From contig NC_135498.1 of the NCBI RefSeq assembly GCF_052857255.1, positions 86,190,639 to 86,254,638 of the forward strand: a stretch of DNA of 64,000 bases, in the 5' to 3' direction. Both the position numbers and the translations under genes were made by a program. Each line of letters begins with the position of its first letter. Within the stretch, counting starts at the first letter, position 1. This DNA comes from Amblyomma americanum. Taxonomy: Eukaryota; Arthropoda; Arachnida; Ixodida; Ixodidae. The notes under the pieces were generated by a model. The model ran no database searches. It saw only the letters and a program-made list of their open reading frames with translations, and had not been told where the DNA came from. Shown in pieces: positions 41,790 to 53,187 of the stretch.

Positions 41790-42689
41790 TCCTTATTTGC
41801 GAAATAGGGTAATATGTCCCCAAAGGGGTGACATGAAACGTATCGTAAGCCGCCGTAATTTGAGGATCAGGCTGCTTCGCATGTGTACATGAATGCAACT
41901 CGCATGCATGCGACTGGTATGCATGTACGGCTCGCATGAGGCGGCTACAAGTTGTGTGCCGTTGGAACGAGTCACTGACACGTAAACGCAACGACATGGT
42001 CAGAGCAACGAAAGTGTGGAAATCGCTTATTGCTAAACACTTGGAAGGTTTGCAACAATACACATCATGAGAAGGGCATCTCGATACACAAACTAAATAC
42101 AAGCAAATATCGTGGACTGAAGAATGCAAGTGTAAAAAATATATATCTATCATCAGATCATAACGAAGGCACTTGACATCATGACCGAATGTTTCTTTCT
42201 GGGCACAAGGACTGCGCATCTCCTCTACACTCTCCTCGAGTTATCGCATGACGCCGATGCAATATTCAAGGGGGTAGTAGTTCAGCGGCTATGCACTGCA
42301 CCTGTAGACAGCAGCTTCGCGCTTGCACCAGCTCTTGAAAGGTAAGTGTACGAGTTAGCAGACGTGATGTAACGGTATGTAGAGCGCTAAAAGTTGGATA
42401 CTTGTTCAACTATTGATTTATTTTTGTACTTAATTTCAGGATGGAGACCATCAAGTCGAGCATATTAGGCGTACAGCTATGCCTTGACGGGTTTATGTAT
42501 ACAAGACAAAAGGTATTGCCTTTGGCACTTGATCGCTTTGAGCTAATCGCAAGAGCTGCAAATGTGTTTTAATTGTTGAGAATTCCTCAGAGTACCGCCT
42601 AATGGTTCCCCACATTCATCCTGTAGATGGTGCTGCTTTAAATATTGCAAAAAACAAAGCATATACTCAAAGAAATCGTTCTTGTCTCG

Positions 42690-43691
42690 AAAGAAAAGCC
42701 TGCTGACATTCTCGCAGATGCAGTCCGATAACTTAGTGCAGAAGCAAATTGTCGCATAAGCAGAGAGCAAAGCCTGAAACACTGCATTCGCCAACAACGA
42801 AGCAAAATCTACCCGCCGAATCCTGGCAGCCTCAGGGACCTTGTTGTTTAGCAACCGTGGACTATGACTTCAGGTAGCAAGCTAGAAACCTTCCTGGGCT
42901 ACGAAAATGGTACAGAGTCTGTTAACCGAATTCCTGTATTTGCCAGCACAACTTGGTTGAAGTTTCTAGCCGCGAGCAACGCATGGTTCATGGATGAGAA
43001 CTTCGACCTCGCACCGAAGGAAATCATGAAGCTATATTTTATTCTTGTACCACTGGGCGAGGGCGCTTTATCAGTTGCTTGCGCTTTCACGACAAGGAAA
43101 AATCAGGAATCCTACGAAGAGCTGTTTAAGTCACTTAGTGGCCACTGCGAACTCTTTGAATTGGTTCTCTACCCGGACCTCGTTATGTGCGACTTTGAAA
43201 GGGAGACCATGAATGTTGTCAAAGCAGTGCTTGGGGAAGGCGTTGTCATAAAGGCGTGCTCATTCTAACTGTGCCAAAACACGTGGCGAAAAATTCAAGA
43301 GCTCTGTTTGGCAATCCATTACAGGCAAGACGAAAAATTCCGTAAATCCATGGGAATGCTGGACGCTCTTGCTTACCTGCCGCTTAACGACGTAGAAGAG
43401 ATAATGACAGTATTGAAAGGCCAAATGCCACAAGCTGCCCAAGAAATAGTAGACTACTTTGATACCACATATGCTTACGGTGCGTACAAGAGGATAAAAA
43501 GAGCTAACAACATCGTAACCTTGCGGCGAAAACCTCCCACCTATCCCCCTGCAAGGTGGAGTGTCCACGCGGCAGCTCTTGATGAAGGACACAGGACAAA
43601 CAACCATGCAGAAACTTTAAATAAAAGGCTGGGAAGCATGCTGGGCCACAGCCACTCAACCACGTGGAAGACGATTGACGCCTTGCTTTAA
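42690..43691 (+). pseudogene. MULE transposase
   Basis: The transposase cuts and joins transposon ends through a DDE/RNase-H-like core. The frame shows an N-terminal part (LSAEANCRISREQSLKH, PPNPGSLRDL), then the core WFMDENFDLAPKEIMKLYFI (first Asp), YPDLVMCDFERETM (second Asp), QNTWRKIQELCLA, and a C-terminal RTNNHAETLNKRLGSMLGHS with the catalytic Glu. In-frame stops lie at about 42847 and at 43266-43268 (between CSF and LCQN, where family members have a His-like residue). The 5' exon(s) upstream are too degraded to define. Confidence 0.85.
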
Positions 43692-44631
43692 GAAGCCACC
43701 GTGACCATGAAAGTACCCCAGCATCAATTCGGTGCGCCTGCAAAGAAAAGAGTCACAGAACCACACTCGTGGCCATGCAGCAGCGTCTTCAGAACTTATG
43801 GGCAATCTACGCTGCCGGGGCAGATCAAAATCGAAGGTTTTTTTTTGCGCACGTGCTGTTGGGCAAACAATCCGATTTCAACTCCATTCTTTTTTCATTT
43901 TTTTACTTCAGTTTACTCACGTAAAATCACCCTTTAGCCGCGTTTTTGTTGGCTTTCATGGTCATTTCTTTTCATATTTTCAGATTTTTATTCCGTGACT
44001 TGGTCTTCAATCACCCAGACTAATTTCCTTTTGCTCTTGTCATATTTCACTGATTTCAGCTTACATTAACTTTTATGGTATTAGCCTCCATGCTTTATTG
44101 TATTGGTTTTCACCCAGACACACATTTCCTGTTACTGTCGTCGCATTTCGCTGATTTTATGTTATGTCATCTTTTGTAGATTTAGCTTCCATATATTTTT
44201 GTCTCTGGTGTATTTATTTGCTACCAGCTCCATTTCTTCAGCGTGATATCAAGGCTTGGACTGCGTTTCTTTTTGGCAAGCTGTAACTTTGCAAACTGCA
44301 ACGACAACAGATGTCGGCACGGAAGGGGCTAAACAACGAACAGATGCGGGGCGTTCATGAATAACAATGATGGCGGCGAAAGGGAAGTGGTCCCGAGCAA
44401 GTGCGTCTCGGGATCGCTCGGCGCTTCTACGAAGTCACCTCCAGAAGTGCTTTTTCTTTGCATGTCATAGACGCGGTCTAGTACCACAAAATTCTTCATG
44501 CATACATCTATTCTCACATCCAAAGAAAAGTTTAATAAACAGGGGAATTTGCTGTTTAGTGGGTTCCGGAAGAAATTTTTTTCTTCACATGGGTACATTT
44601 TTTCCTAGACGGTGCTTGCTAAGGGGTCCTT

Positions 44632-44668
44632 TTTTTCTGGGGATGTATGTTCCGGGGATGTATCTTCC
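44632..44668 (-). repeat. MULE right terminal inverted repeat
   Basis: CTGGGGATGTATGTTCCGGG and the following bases mirror the left end. Confidence 0.75.
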
Positions 44669-45699
44669 TACACCCTCTGGGGACAACAAGAAAACCTTTC
44701 TTCTTTGGTCGTATCTGCAAATTCGCAAAAGGCATAAAATACAGACAGGCATTCTTGATCCACAAATTAAAAAAAACCTTAGAACCAGCAGGGACCAACA
44801 TATCTAGAGGAAACTTTGAATATCTCGGGTACATTCCGGTACTGGCGTAATTCTATAAAAAAGTATTGCACGTGGTCACAGCACGTGGTCACAGTGACAC
44901 CATAAATAAATCAATAAATAATAAATCAACAGCGACTGGGATTTGGACGCGCGGCGCCGTGAACATGTCAGCACCGCTGATCACTGCTCAAGAGTAGTAG
45001 GCTATTGCTTTTTTTTTTTCGACATGGTATTCATTACAATGATGCGTTGTTTTATGTGCATAAGCAAGTAAATTGAGTCAATTCGGCGCACGTAGCTAAT
45101 ACATCATAATAATAGACACCTAAGCAACAAAAAGTAGAAAAAAGGCAACGGACAACTCAGCACTAAGAGTGAGTGCCGCTCCACGTCAAACTTGTTCTGG
45201 GCATACAATTCTTTTAGGCAGCCTATGACGCCACATTTAAACTGCAAATAATTCTCGCGCTGTGCATTGCAGATCGCCGTCTTCTTTAAGAGGTTTCACC
45301 AGTGACTGTGTCCTTAGGAAATACATGGGAAATTTCACAAGCTGTAGCGTGTCCAAAAATGGCTCGATTTTCAGGAGGTCTGTGGCAACGTCTTCTCCTT
45401 CAGAGAATGGAGGAAAAGCTGCGGACAGATATTATTTTTTAAGTTTCTTTTTTTTTTACAAATTAAAGGTAAATATCCAGAAAAATCGCACTTTTAGATA
45501 TGTCTCTTTCATGGCATCTCGTGTAAAAACTAATGCAGAGATCAGAATTTTGTTGCCAGCATTCCCTATCTGCTTTTTTCGTGACTGTCAAGCCGCTATT
45601 ATCATCCTTATCGAGCTTAGTGCTTGCGTTTTACAGGCTCTGAAATTTGTGTTTGTTTTTTCTGCTGGGATTTGAAATTCGCGCCAAATTTAACTAGCG
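44669..45699. other. Unassigned spacer right of the MULE
   Basis: No gene or named repeat recognised. It occupies the position of the spacer between R1 arms in copy 1, but the two spacers do not align visibly. T tracts near 45009 and 45440. Confidence 0.45.
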
Positions 45700-46140
45700 C
45701 GACGTGGCTCCATCTGGCGTTAGAATTTTTTGTCGCTACTACGCTCTTACACCAACCTCTTGGTTGTTTGTGTTCGTGTGCGCAGGTTTTTAGTCTGAAC
45801 TTGGACGGACTTGAGCTCTTTTTTTTTTCCTTTTTCTGTCTTGGCTGTATTCGGAAAGGATTTCTAGTTTTCTTTTTGGTCGAGCTTGTGGTGCGGAAGG
45901 GAATTGGGATGCGAAGCCACGCCCAAAAGCGCCCCCCCCCCCCTCTTACCCTCCCGGCAGCCACACAATAAGGAATTGTTAGTGCAAAAACACAGGAAAG
46001 GGGTTTCCTATTCAGGACAGTGTGGGAGAACAGCATTGTTCCTCGCCCAGTGCAGGGGCGCAGTAACCCAGGTGGCGATACAAGTCAAGAATGAAGTTGT
46101 AAATATTCCTCTTAAGAAGCCCTCGAGCCAATAGCGGCGC

Positions 46141-46566
46141 TTACATGAACCCAACGCGCCTAGTTGTTGAGTTATCGGGCCGAAAACCGGTACTGTGTTC
46201 ATGTAAACGCGCGCCGAATCGGGAGTCGACTGGTCGGGTCCAGTCAATTTCTCCGCAAAGGGTAGGTGACTCTACTCGACCCTGACGCGATGTGCTTGTA
46301 AACGCTGTCGAGCGAAAAGGAGGGTTGTTGAGAGAGAGAATATAAATGCGAACTTGCTTTTCACGTGCACCGTCGCGCTTCCGATACAGCGATGGTGTTC
46401 CTCAATCGTGGAGGTTGCTTCTGCTTGCTCGACGCTTGGTGTCGCTATAGTTGAACCGGTCTCGAATCGCTTAAATCGAGTTCATGTAAACATGATCTGG
46501 TTGAGTTGGATTGACCATGCTCAACCCGACCCCGGATTGACCCGGCGCTATCGGGTTCATGTAAAC
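46141..46566. repeat. Palindromic core of R1, copy D
   Basis: Bounded by TTACATGAACCCAACG and ATCGGGTTCATGTAAAC, with additional internal TTCATGTAAAC copies near 46199 and 46482. The motif therefore repeats several times within one core. Confidence 0.65.
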
Positions 46567-47042
46567 AGGGCTAATGGCGTAGACTGATTGTCATGACGTA
46601 GCGATTAACCTCCTTTTACTGGGGCTGGGGCGCTTGCCAATCACCTGCGATTTCACGTTGTACTCGCGGACAACTATCTGTGGCAGTGCAACAGCCCACA
46701 TGAAAGGGAGAAAGGACCGTCCTCTACCTTTTCCACCCCAGCCTCTGCTGCACTGCAACGGCGACGTCAAAAGAACCGATTGAAACCAACGTTCGCCTCT
46801 GGCTCCAAGCAAGTGAAACCAGAATGCGTCGGATAAGCGTTGACACATCGATTCTCTAACGAATCTTTGGTGGAGCGTCGCTTTTTTTCCCCAATTCTCC
46901 TACCGACCAGACCTATCTCTGCCAGAATGTTCGCGTTATCAGTGCAGGTGATGTCCACTGAACACGGGTAAGCGTGAGTGCACCTTGTCTGCAGAAAGGA
47001 GCTCGCGGATTTTCGAGCCCCCTACTCCAGAATAGACATCTC

Positions 47043-47365
47043 CCGCCGCGGTGGCTCAGTGATTAGGGCGCTCGACTACTGATCCGGAGTTCCCGGGTTC
47101 GAACCCGACCGCGGCGGCTGAGTTTTTATGGAGGAAAAACGCTAAGGCGCCCGTGTGCTGTGCGATGTCAGTGCACGTTAAAGATCCCCAGGTGGTCGAA
47201 ATTATTCCGGAGCCCTCCACTACGGCACCTCTCTCTTCCTTTCTTCTTTCACTCCCTCCTTTACCCTTCCCTTACGGCACGGTTCAGGTGTCCAACGATA
47301 TATGAGACAGATACTGCGCCATTTCCTTTCCCCCCAAAAACCAATTTAATAAATAAATAAAAAAT
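47043..47365 (+). mobile_element. tRNA-derived SINE (Ruka-like), copy 2
   Basis: It matches 9639-9952 along its whole length, with the same A and B boxes and a different A-rich AATAAATAAATAA tail. The paralogous R1 copies C and A lack it: the flank AATAGACATCTCC here is AATAGGCATCTCCGTGG, uninterrupted, at about 26357-26375. Confidence 0.88.
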
Positions 47366-47464
47366 ACGGTAAATAACATGATGTCAAAGGTTCATGGCCT
47401 GGCTGGCAAATCATCCAGTTTTGCTTTTGAACCGGTTTCACACGTGTCGAGCGTTCCCCAACCG

Positions 47465-47740
47465 TTATTGCCCCTTTCTTTATGAATTAGGATGATGTTA
47501 ACGTTCTTCCAATCTTCCAGTACGCTCGAGGTAGTAAGTTAGTGCGTATGCAGGATGGCCAGTTTTTCTAGCGTCGTCTCAGCGCAATGATTCAACAGAT
47601 CTGCTTTTACGTGACGCGCACCGGATGCTTTCCCCATGTGCATTTCCCCTAAAGCGTTTTTCAGTTTTTCTTTCGCTACTGTGGGGACGTCCCTTTGCTG
47701 TGCGATATTGCTTCTCTCATTAACGTTCTGATTACATTGG
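47465..47740 (-). pseudogene. RTE reverse transcriptase fragment, minus strand
   Basis: The minus strand reads KEKLKNALGEMHMGKASGA, DLLNHCAETTLEKLAILHTH, then EDWKNVNIILIH in a second frame. These are the first RT blocks of an RTE element, as in RTE at 5940-6110. Both ends are truncated. Confidence 0.75.
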
Positions 47741-47799
47741 TTATTGAATAAATAATGGATATCTATAAGAAAAAATTGAAGGTGTAACGGTATGAAAGA

Positions 47800-48170
47800 G
47801 CAAGGAAGAAGGAAGAGCGAAGCAGCTATCAAAAGTGGGTTATTAAAACCGTATTCAAAACCAAGAACAAGAAATGAGCCTGGGCAGAACGTGTAATTCG
47901 AAGTCAATAAAACCGATGGTCGCCAATGGTCTTGAACACGCTATGCAATAGGGAGGCAAGATGACCGATGGCCGTTAAGGGTAACAGTCCGAATATCAAA
48001 CAAAGGCAGACGTACCAGAGGATGTTAGAAAGTAAAGCGGGTGGATGAGCTACAAAAATGTTCTTGGATAATATAGCCAGTGGTGGCTAAGGGACCGTAT
48101 TATAATTGGGTAGATAGGGAGAGGCCTTTGTACAGCAGTGGGTGCGGTCCGGGTGGGGGTGACAGTTTGC
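47800..48170 (+). pseudogene. RTE C-terminal fragment, plus strand
   Basis: Scattered frames show KTKNKKWAWAERVIRSQ, an NRWSP block and the terminal GEAFVQQWV, equivalent to the RTE C-terminus at 7150-7380. Stops are frequent. It is divergently oriented to the neighbouring RTE RT fragment. Confidence 0.65.
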
Positions 48171-48853
48171 ACCTGCGTCAGGGTTTTCTCGCACGCACAC
48201 AAAAGTGCCTCATTGACTGAGTAGAGTAGAAAGCGGAGAAACTGCGACAAAGACAAGCACAGCTTTGAGGCAGTCTTCGAGGCTGATGATTACGAACACG
48301 CCAGCCTTCTTTTTGTCGTATTAGGACGCTTATAATGTCGACAGAATGTCAGGGATTTCACAATCTGCAATTGATGTTAAAACTCTTACCCAGATAATAA
48401 GAATCACAACGACGTAAACAAACTATAAGGACACCCATTATCGGCTCAGAGCCCGAAGCGATGAAGGTAAAATTAACGGTACCATCCCGTTATGAAACGA
48501 CCGACGGATTTCGAAGGAGTCACGGAAAGTGCAATGTGGCTGACTGTCAGAAGCCCAGCAGCACAAGTACCGGTGAGATGAAAATTGCATTTTCAGGACC
48601 ATTTACAATGGACAACAGCAGAAAAGGCGGCGAAAAGCGGACATCGACTATGTCCGAGACATGCTACAGAAAACTACATTCCTTCAAAACGCACATCTAT
48701 GTGAGCATTATCCGACGGAAATTATCGCGTTGCCGCCTTTTTTTTCGAAATAATTCATATGAAAACGCGCAAAAATCCACACAAACAGACCATCAAATTT
48801 TCATGGAGCCATATCTGTTTTAAGCGATCTTTTTTAGCGCTAAAGAGTTGAAG

Positions 48854-49114
48854 ATGTCATCTAAAGAAAAAAAGAAACCGCATCGCCTGTCTCCCCAGAA
48901 GGCTACTGTAGATGTAAGAGAATCTGGTGCCAGTTGTTGCATGGAGGTTATACGTCTTGTGAAACAGCACGCTTCGCCTCGAGAGACTGCAACAGTTCCC
49001 AAAATGAGCGAGATGTTTTCAGCTGACATTACGCGGGAAGCAGCCTCAGCAGAAACCTGTAATAAACTGAGACCATCTGGCCTGCATTTCGTTCTTTTTT
49101 CCTTTACGTTGTAG
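48854..49114 (+). pseudogene. R2 plus-strand ORF p1, copy 2
   Basis: This paralogue of 27071-27433 starts with a Lys-rich KEKKKPHRLSPQKATVDV, then RESGASCCMEVIRLVKQHAS and MSEMFSADITREAASAETCN. It ends at a stop at 49112. Most differences from copy 1 are single residues, and the frame is preserved over the shared part, which fits past coding. See copy 1 for the weak H2B-like resemblance. Confidence 0.3.
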
Positions 49115-49414
49115 AATATTGATGAAAAAAACCAGGGCACCAGATTTCGAACGAGTATATTTTTTGAAAAAGGCATAAAGAAACTGACGTAAAATTGAAA
49201 CATCAGATCTGTTGTGAGCTTAATTGATAGCTCCTAAACAATTATCTGCGCATAGAAATATAACGACACAATGAAAGAAGTGAAGAGAGAGTAACAGAAC
49301 TTAAAGGCTCTCCGTTCGAACATTTGTCATGCAACATGGCTTGAATTGAAATGCTAGTTATGCGCATTGCCCCATTAACTAGTGCTAAGATGTAATCATA
49401 GGGTTTTCGTTGGT

Positions 49415-49698
49415 CTAGGCTCCCTGGTCCTCCTCTAGAAACAAAAGATTCGGATCCGGAACTGTGTCGCCATCCGGCAAATTGGAGATGTCGTCGAACA
49501 GCCAGCGAAAGTCCATGGGCTCCTCTTCGGCGGGACGTTGTTGCTTCTCTTTCTCTCCATTCGGCAAGCCAACCCTGGTCAGCTTTATTTTGAGAGGATT
49601 TGCGCCTGCTTCGCATTTCCACATTTCCAATGGGCCGGCCTCCTCGCCGCCTCCGGATGTCTGGTTTAGCTTGAGCTTCTTGAAAGGCCGAGGCTCAT
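49415..49698 (-). pseudogene. R2 minus-strand exon b, copy 2
   Basis: Same acceptor (CTTTGTAG) and same length as copy 1. It starts EPRPFKKLKLNQTSGGGEEA, and the tail is FRWLFDDISNLPDGDTV, ending LNLLFLEEDQGA-like. It is open, but its partner exon a (56195-56456) carries a stop and the intron holds 5.3 kb of PLE DNA. Confidence 0.4.
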
Positions 49699-49855
49699 CT
49701 ACAAAGATGAATAAACAGGTTAAAACCAAATGAAATTTAACTGCAGAATGGAGCCAAGCGACAATACGTGTTCATAAAACTAATGGAAGAATAGACAATC
49801 CATAGAACCAACGCCTCTTTTCTGCGTACCTCGTTTGGTCTATAATGACAACAGC

Positions 49856-49868
49856 TATTACGAAACAT
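49856..49868. repeat. Target-site duplication, left (PLE dimer)
   Basis: TATTACGAAACAT recurs at 55204-55216. The empty site in copy 1 reads TATATTACGCAACATATTGG near 28070. Confidence 0.9.
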
Positions 49869-50037
49869 TGGCGAAAATAATGAAGCGCCGACCAAAAGGT
49901 GTTGTCAAGATGGAAGGACGTTTCGACTTCCACACGGAAGTCTTGTTCACTGATGGAAAAATTTCGCACACAAAGCTTAAGTACGTTGTGCTAATCGTCG
50001 CAGGCATCTAGCGTACGAGGGTGCTAGATTGCCGATG

Positions 50038-51528
50038 CTACGGTTGAGCGTCTGATCTGTTGTCTGGATAAAGAGACTCCAGATATTGGCGTGACATCCA
50101 GTTTTTCTCACGGCCGATAATTGCCGCTTCTTCCCAAGCGATATCATGCTTCGTGTTTTCAACGTGTTCAGCCAGTGCGTTGGAACAAGCCTTCTTTTTC
50201 TTGACATCATTCTTGTGCTCATTCAGCCGTCTTTCAAATTTTCCGCTTTCACCTATGTAGGAGTGATCGCAATCTGAGCAGGGGATTTTATAAATTACTC
50301 CGGGAAACTTTTCCTTTTTTAGCTTGTCCTTTACGGACACCAACTCGTGACGAAGCTTGCACGCAGGCACGTGAGCTATATGCACATCGTAGGTGCGAAA
50401 AATGCGGGCCAATGACTCGCTCACGCCTGGCACATAGGGTATTGCAGCTCGGGCACGGCAAGGTAGGCGAACGGGCTGAGCTGGTCTCGTTGTCTGCTGT
50501 ATTACAGCGTTCACGAAGTGCTGTGGGTAGCCACAATTGTTGAGCTCGCGTCGCACTTGGCGTATGTCAGAGGCTTTTTCTTCGGGTTTCGAGCATATTC
50601 TTTCCGCACGACGGACGAGGGTAGAAACGACGGAGCGCTTATGGCACGTAGGATGGACTGAATTAAAGTGAAGGTATTGGCCTGTGTGCGTGTCCTTTCT
50701 GTGCACCTTGAATGATAGGCGGTCATCACGTCGGTCCACCATGACGTCCAGAAAAGGAAGACGGCCAGAAATCTCCTCCTCGACGGTAAACTGGATGGAA
50801 TCTTCCATGCTGTTCAAATGGTTCGTGAAAGCAGCCAAGGCATTCTTTTTGGTTATGCAAAAGCAGTCATCAATGTACCGCAGGAAGACCTTCGGGCGCG
50901 GCTCGAACGAAGCCAAAGCGCGGCTTTCCAGTGCTTCCATTGTGAGGTTTGCGGTTGTGACCGAGATAGATGCTCCCATGGCAGTGCCATGAACCTGCTT
51001 GTAGACAGTGCCCCGAAAGATGAAGTACGTGTTCTTCAAGCAAAACTGCAGAAGCTTCAACAGGTCCGATGGATCGATGGGTGTCCTAGCACTCAGTCCG
51101 TCGTCGTCTCGAAGCGCTGAACGGCATACCTCCACCGCCAGATCCACAGGGACGCTGGTAAACAGTGATCTGACGTCAAATGACACCATTATCTCGTCGC
51201 TGTCAATCGTGATTTCGCGTATTTTTTCAGTAAAATCAAAAGAGTTGCGTACGAAAGTCGGTCTCTTGCCAACGAGTGGCGAAAAAACTTTGTGCAAGTA
51301 GCCTGAAAGCCGGTACAAGGGAGAGCGGGTAAAATCCACTATTGGTCGCATTGGAACGCCTGGCTTGTGGATCTTCGGGAGGCCATATAAAGCAGGGGCA
51401 GATCCATTGTGGCAGAGGAGCGTGAAGTATAACGACCTGTGCTGTGGTGGAACAAACTGGAAGACGTCTGTCAAAAGCCTTTGCAACTCTCGCTCTACTT
51501 TGAGTGTAGGGTCCCGCTTGAGTCGCAT
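50038..51528 (-). pseudogene. PLE2 left arm: RT plus GIY-YIG
   Basis: 496 open codons on the minus strand. RT blocks are YGLPKIHKPGVPMRPIVDF, MVSFDVRSLFTSVPVDLAVE, AMGASISVTTANLTMEALE and the catalytic FLRYIDDCFCI. The GIY-YIG core is GVIYKIPCSDCDHSYIGESG with the following ERRLNEH. The C-terminus shifts frame after LESL relative to the right arm. The RT N-terminus (up to MTKLLEDDGTY) lies across the LINE inserted at 51556-52850 and continues at 52857-52960. Confidence 0.9.
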
Positions 51529-51549
51529 GTACGTGCCATCATCCTCCAG

Positions 51550-51555
51550 AAGCTT
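51550..51555. repeat. Target-site duplication, left (L2-like LINE)
   Basis: AAGCTT recurs at 52851-52856. The right PLE arm has a single uninterrupted AAGCTT at about 53467. Confidence 0.8.
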
Positions 51556-52850
51556 TATTTTATTTTATTTATTTTATTTATTGATACTGCGATCTTTTAC
51601 AAGACCTTCGCAGGGGTGGGCACACAATACATAAATTCTGGAAACAACAAAAACGACCTCAGGAACAAGCAAACAATCAAGAACAATTGATCAACAATTT
51701 AAGATCAAGAAACAATGAAACAAAGAAATGTAGCGGTACGACATTATAAAAAAAGTTAAAGGTGGCTTTCAAACCTTTTCAGTGAAGTTTGGGTTACTGC
51801 ATCATTAGTTAGATTATTCCAGTCTGTAATCGTTCTGGGGAAAAAAGAGTACTTAAAGGTGTTATTTCGTGCGTTTAATGGTGTTACTGTAAAATCATGG
51901 CGTTGTCTTGTGTTGTACCCTGAGGAGAACGATATAATATTGGATGTGTCAATATTGTACTGACCTTTGATTAACTGAAATAAAAATTTTAGACGACAGA
52001 TGCGATTTCTATGAGAGACTGGAAGCAAACCACTTTGATTAAGAAGTGCAGTGATAGATGTGCGGTTATATGAATTGTGAATAAACCGTGCTGCTTTCTT
52101 TCGGACTCTGTCTAATTTAGCAATGTTAGATTTAGTGAAAGGATCCCAGATTATGACGGCATATTCTAACATAGGGCGAATAATAGTGTTATACGAAAGT
52201 GAACGTACACTGGGGGGGCCGAGCTTCAGAGCACGTCGGAGGAAAAATAGTTTGCGTAGGGCATTAGCTGTAACGTTGTCAATGTGCTCTGTCCAGGCGA
52301 GGTTATTGCAGATCCGCAGACCTAGGTATTTGTAAGTATTCACTTGAGAGAGAACTTTGTTTTTAGCAGTATAGTTAAACAAAAGAGGCTTCTTTTTCTG
52401 GGTTATACGCATGAACACTGTTTTATCATAATTAACGCACATTTGCCATTGGTCACCATGTTATTATCTTAGTGAAATCGTTATTTAACCGTACTTGGTC
52501 CTCAGTAGTAGTAATCTTTTCATATAACACACAATCGTCAGCATATAATCTAACAGAAACTGAGATGTTATCGATAATGTCATTAATAAAAATCAAGAAG
52601 AGGAGTGGCCCAAGAACAGATCCTTGGGGAACGCCGGAATCAACAGGAACTGGAGGGGAAGGGGAATTATTTACTACTACAAACTGAAGACGGTTTCTTA
52701 AGTAGGCTGTAATCCATGCAAGTAATTTGTCATTTTTTAGTATATTATCTAATTTGTGAAGAAGTTTGTTATGCGAAACTTTATCAAATGCTTTTTTAAA
52801 GTCCATAAATATAGCGTCAGTCTGCTTTCCTTCATTTATTGCCTGCTTGA
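51556..52850 (-). mobile_element. 5'-truncated L2/CR1-like LINE inside PLE2
   Basis: A 1.3-kb minus-strand insert. The 3' end (left) is a short AATAAATAAAATAAATAAA-type tail of repeated units, as in L2/CR1 elements. It begins in the RT palm, so the endonuclease is gone. Confidence 0.85.
51756..52806 (-). pseudogene. L2/CR1-like RT, C-terminal two thirds
   Basis: RT blocks on the minus strand: MDFKKAFDKVSHNKLLHKLD, VDSGVPQGSVLGPLLFLIFI, the catalytic VRLYADDCVLYEK, and after a one-base shift near 52447, NTYKYLGLRICNNLAWTEHI, then KAARFIHN and a terminal FPRTITDWNNL. No RNase H follows, which fits L2/CR1 and excludes the I type. Apart from the shift it is open. Confidence 0.88.
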
Positions 52851-52964
52851 AAGCTTCGTCATTTTCTCAACGTAGTCGCTGTGGTTTAGGATGACGGTGG
52901 CGTTGCCCTTTAGGATTACGATATCCGTATTGCTCCGCAGGCTCCTGACTGCATCACGCTCCTA

Positions 52965-53042
52965 CTAGTCTACAGTCTACTAGTCTACAGTCCTACTAGT
53001 CTACAGTCCTACTAGTCTACAGTCTATTAGTCTACAGTCTGG
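52965..53042. repeat. Minisatellite at the PLE2 dimer junction
   Basis: About five units of CTACTAGTCTACAGTC-like sequence (13-16 bp each, the first ones shortened) sit exactly between the two inverted PLE arms. Neither arm contains it. Confidence 0.85.
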
Positions 53043-53187
53043 TCAGCGTGGGCGCACACACAAAGACAAGCTAATCAGACTGCTACCTGGCCGTAAAGGG
53101 AGTCCGGCCAACAGACCTACCCCCACCGTCCACAATCTGTCTTCGTATAGGCCTACTCGAACAGAGCTCGCCGTTCTGGAGCTTGGT

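Larger units (their letters stand above)
41752..44668 (+). mobile_element. Mutator-like DNA transposon (MULE) with terminal inverted repeats
   Basis: The left end GGAAGATACGTCCCCGGA is the reverse complement, with one change, of the right end at about 44651-44668, and matching continues for ~38 bp (through ACATACATCCCC). A MULE transposase lies between. The insertion sits in R1 copy B. I could not find a clean 9-bp duplication, so the true ends may be a few bases further out. Confidence 0.75.
45700..47470 (-). repeat. Long repeat R1, inverted copy D
   Basis: The reverse complement matches the left 1.6 kb of R1, with the block near 46900-46945 (GACCAGACCTATCTCTGCC) equivalent to 26235 in copy C. 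A SINE interrupts it at 47043-47365. Beyond about 47465 it runs into an RTE fragment. Confidence 0.75.

Noticed and set aside
41710..42219. 169-codon minus-strand ORF at the MULE left end
   Set aside because: Low-complexity His/Ser-rich translation with no motif; it lies over the MULE left terminus and subterminal region.
45617..46036. Open frames on both strands near 45620-46130
   Set aside because: They are created by homopolymer tracts and R1 repeat sequence and are not conserved in the other R1 copies.
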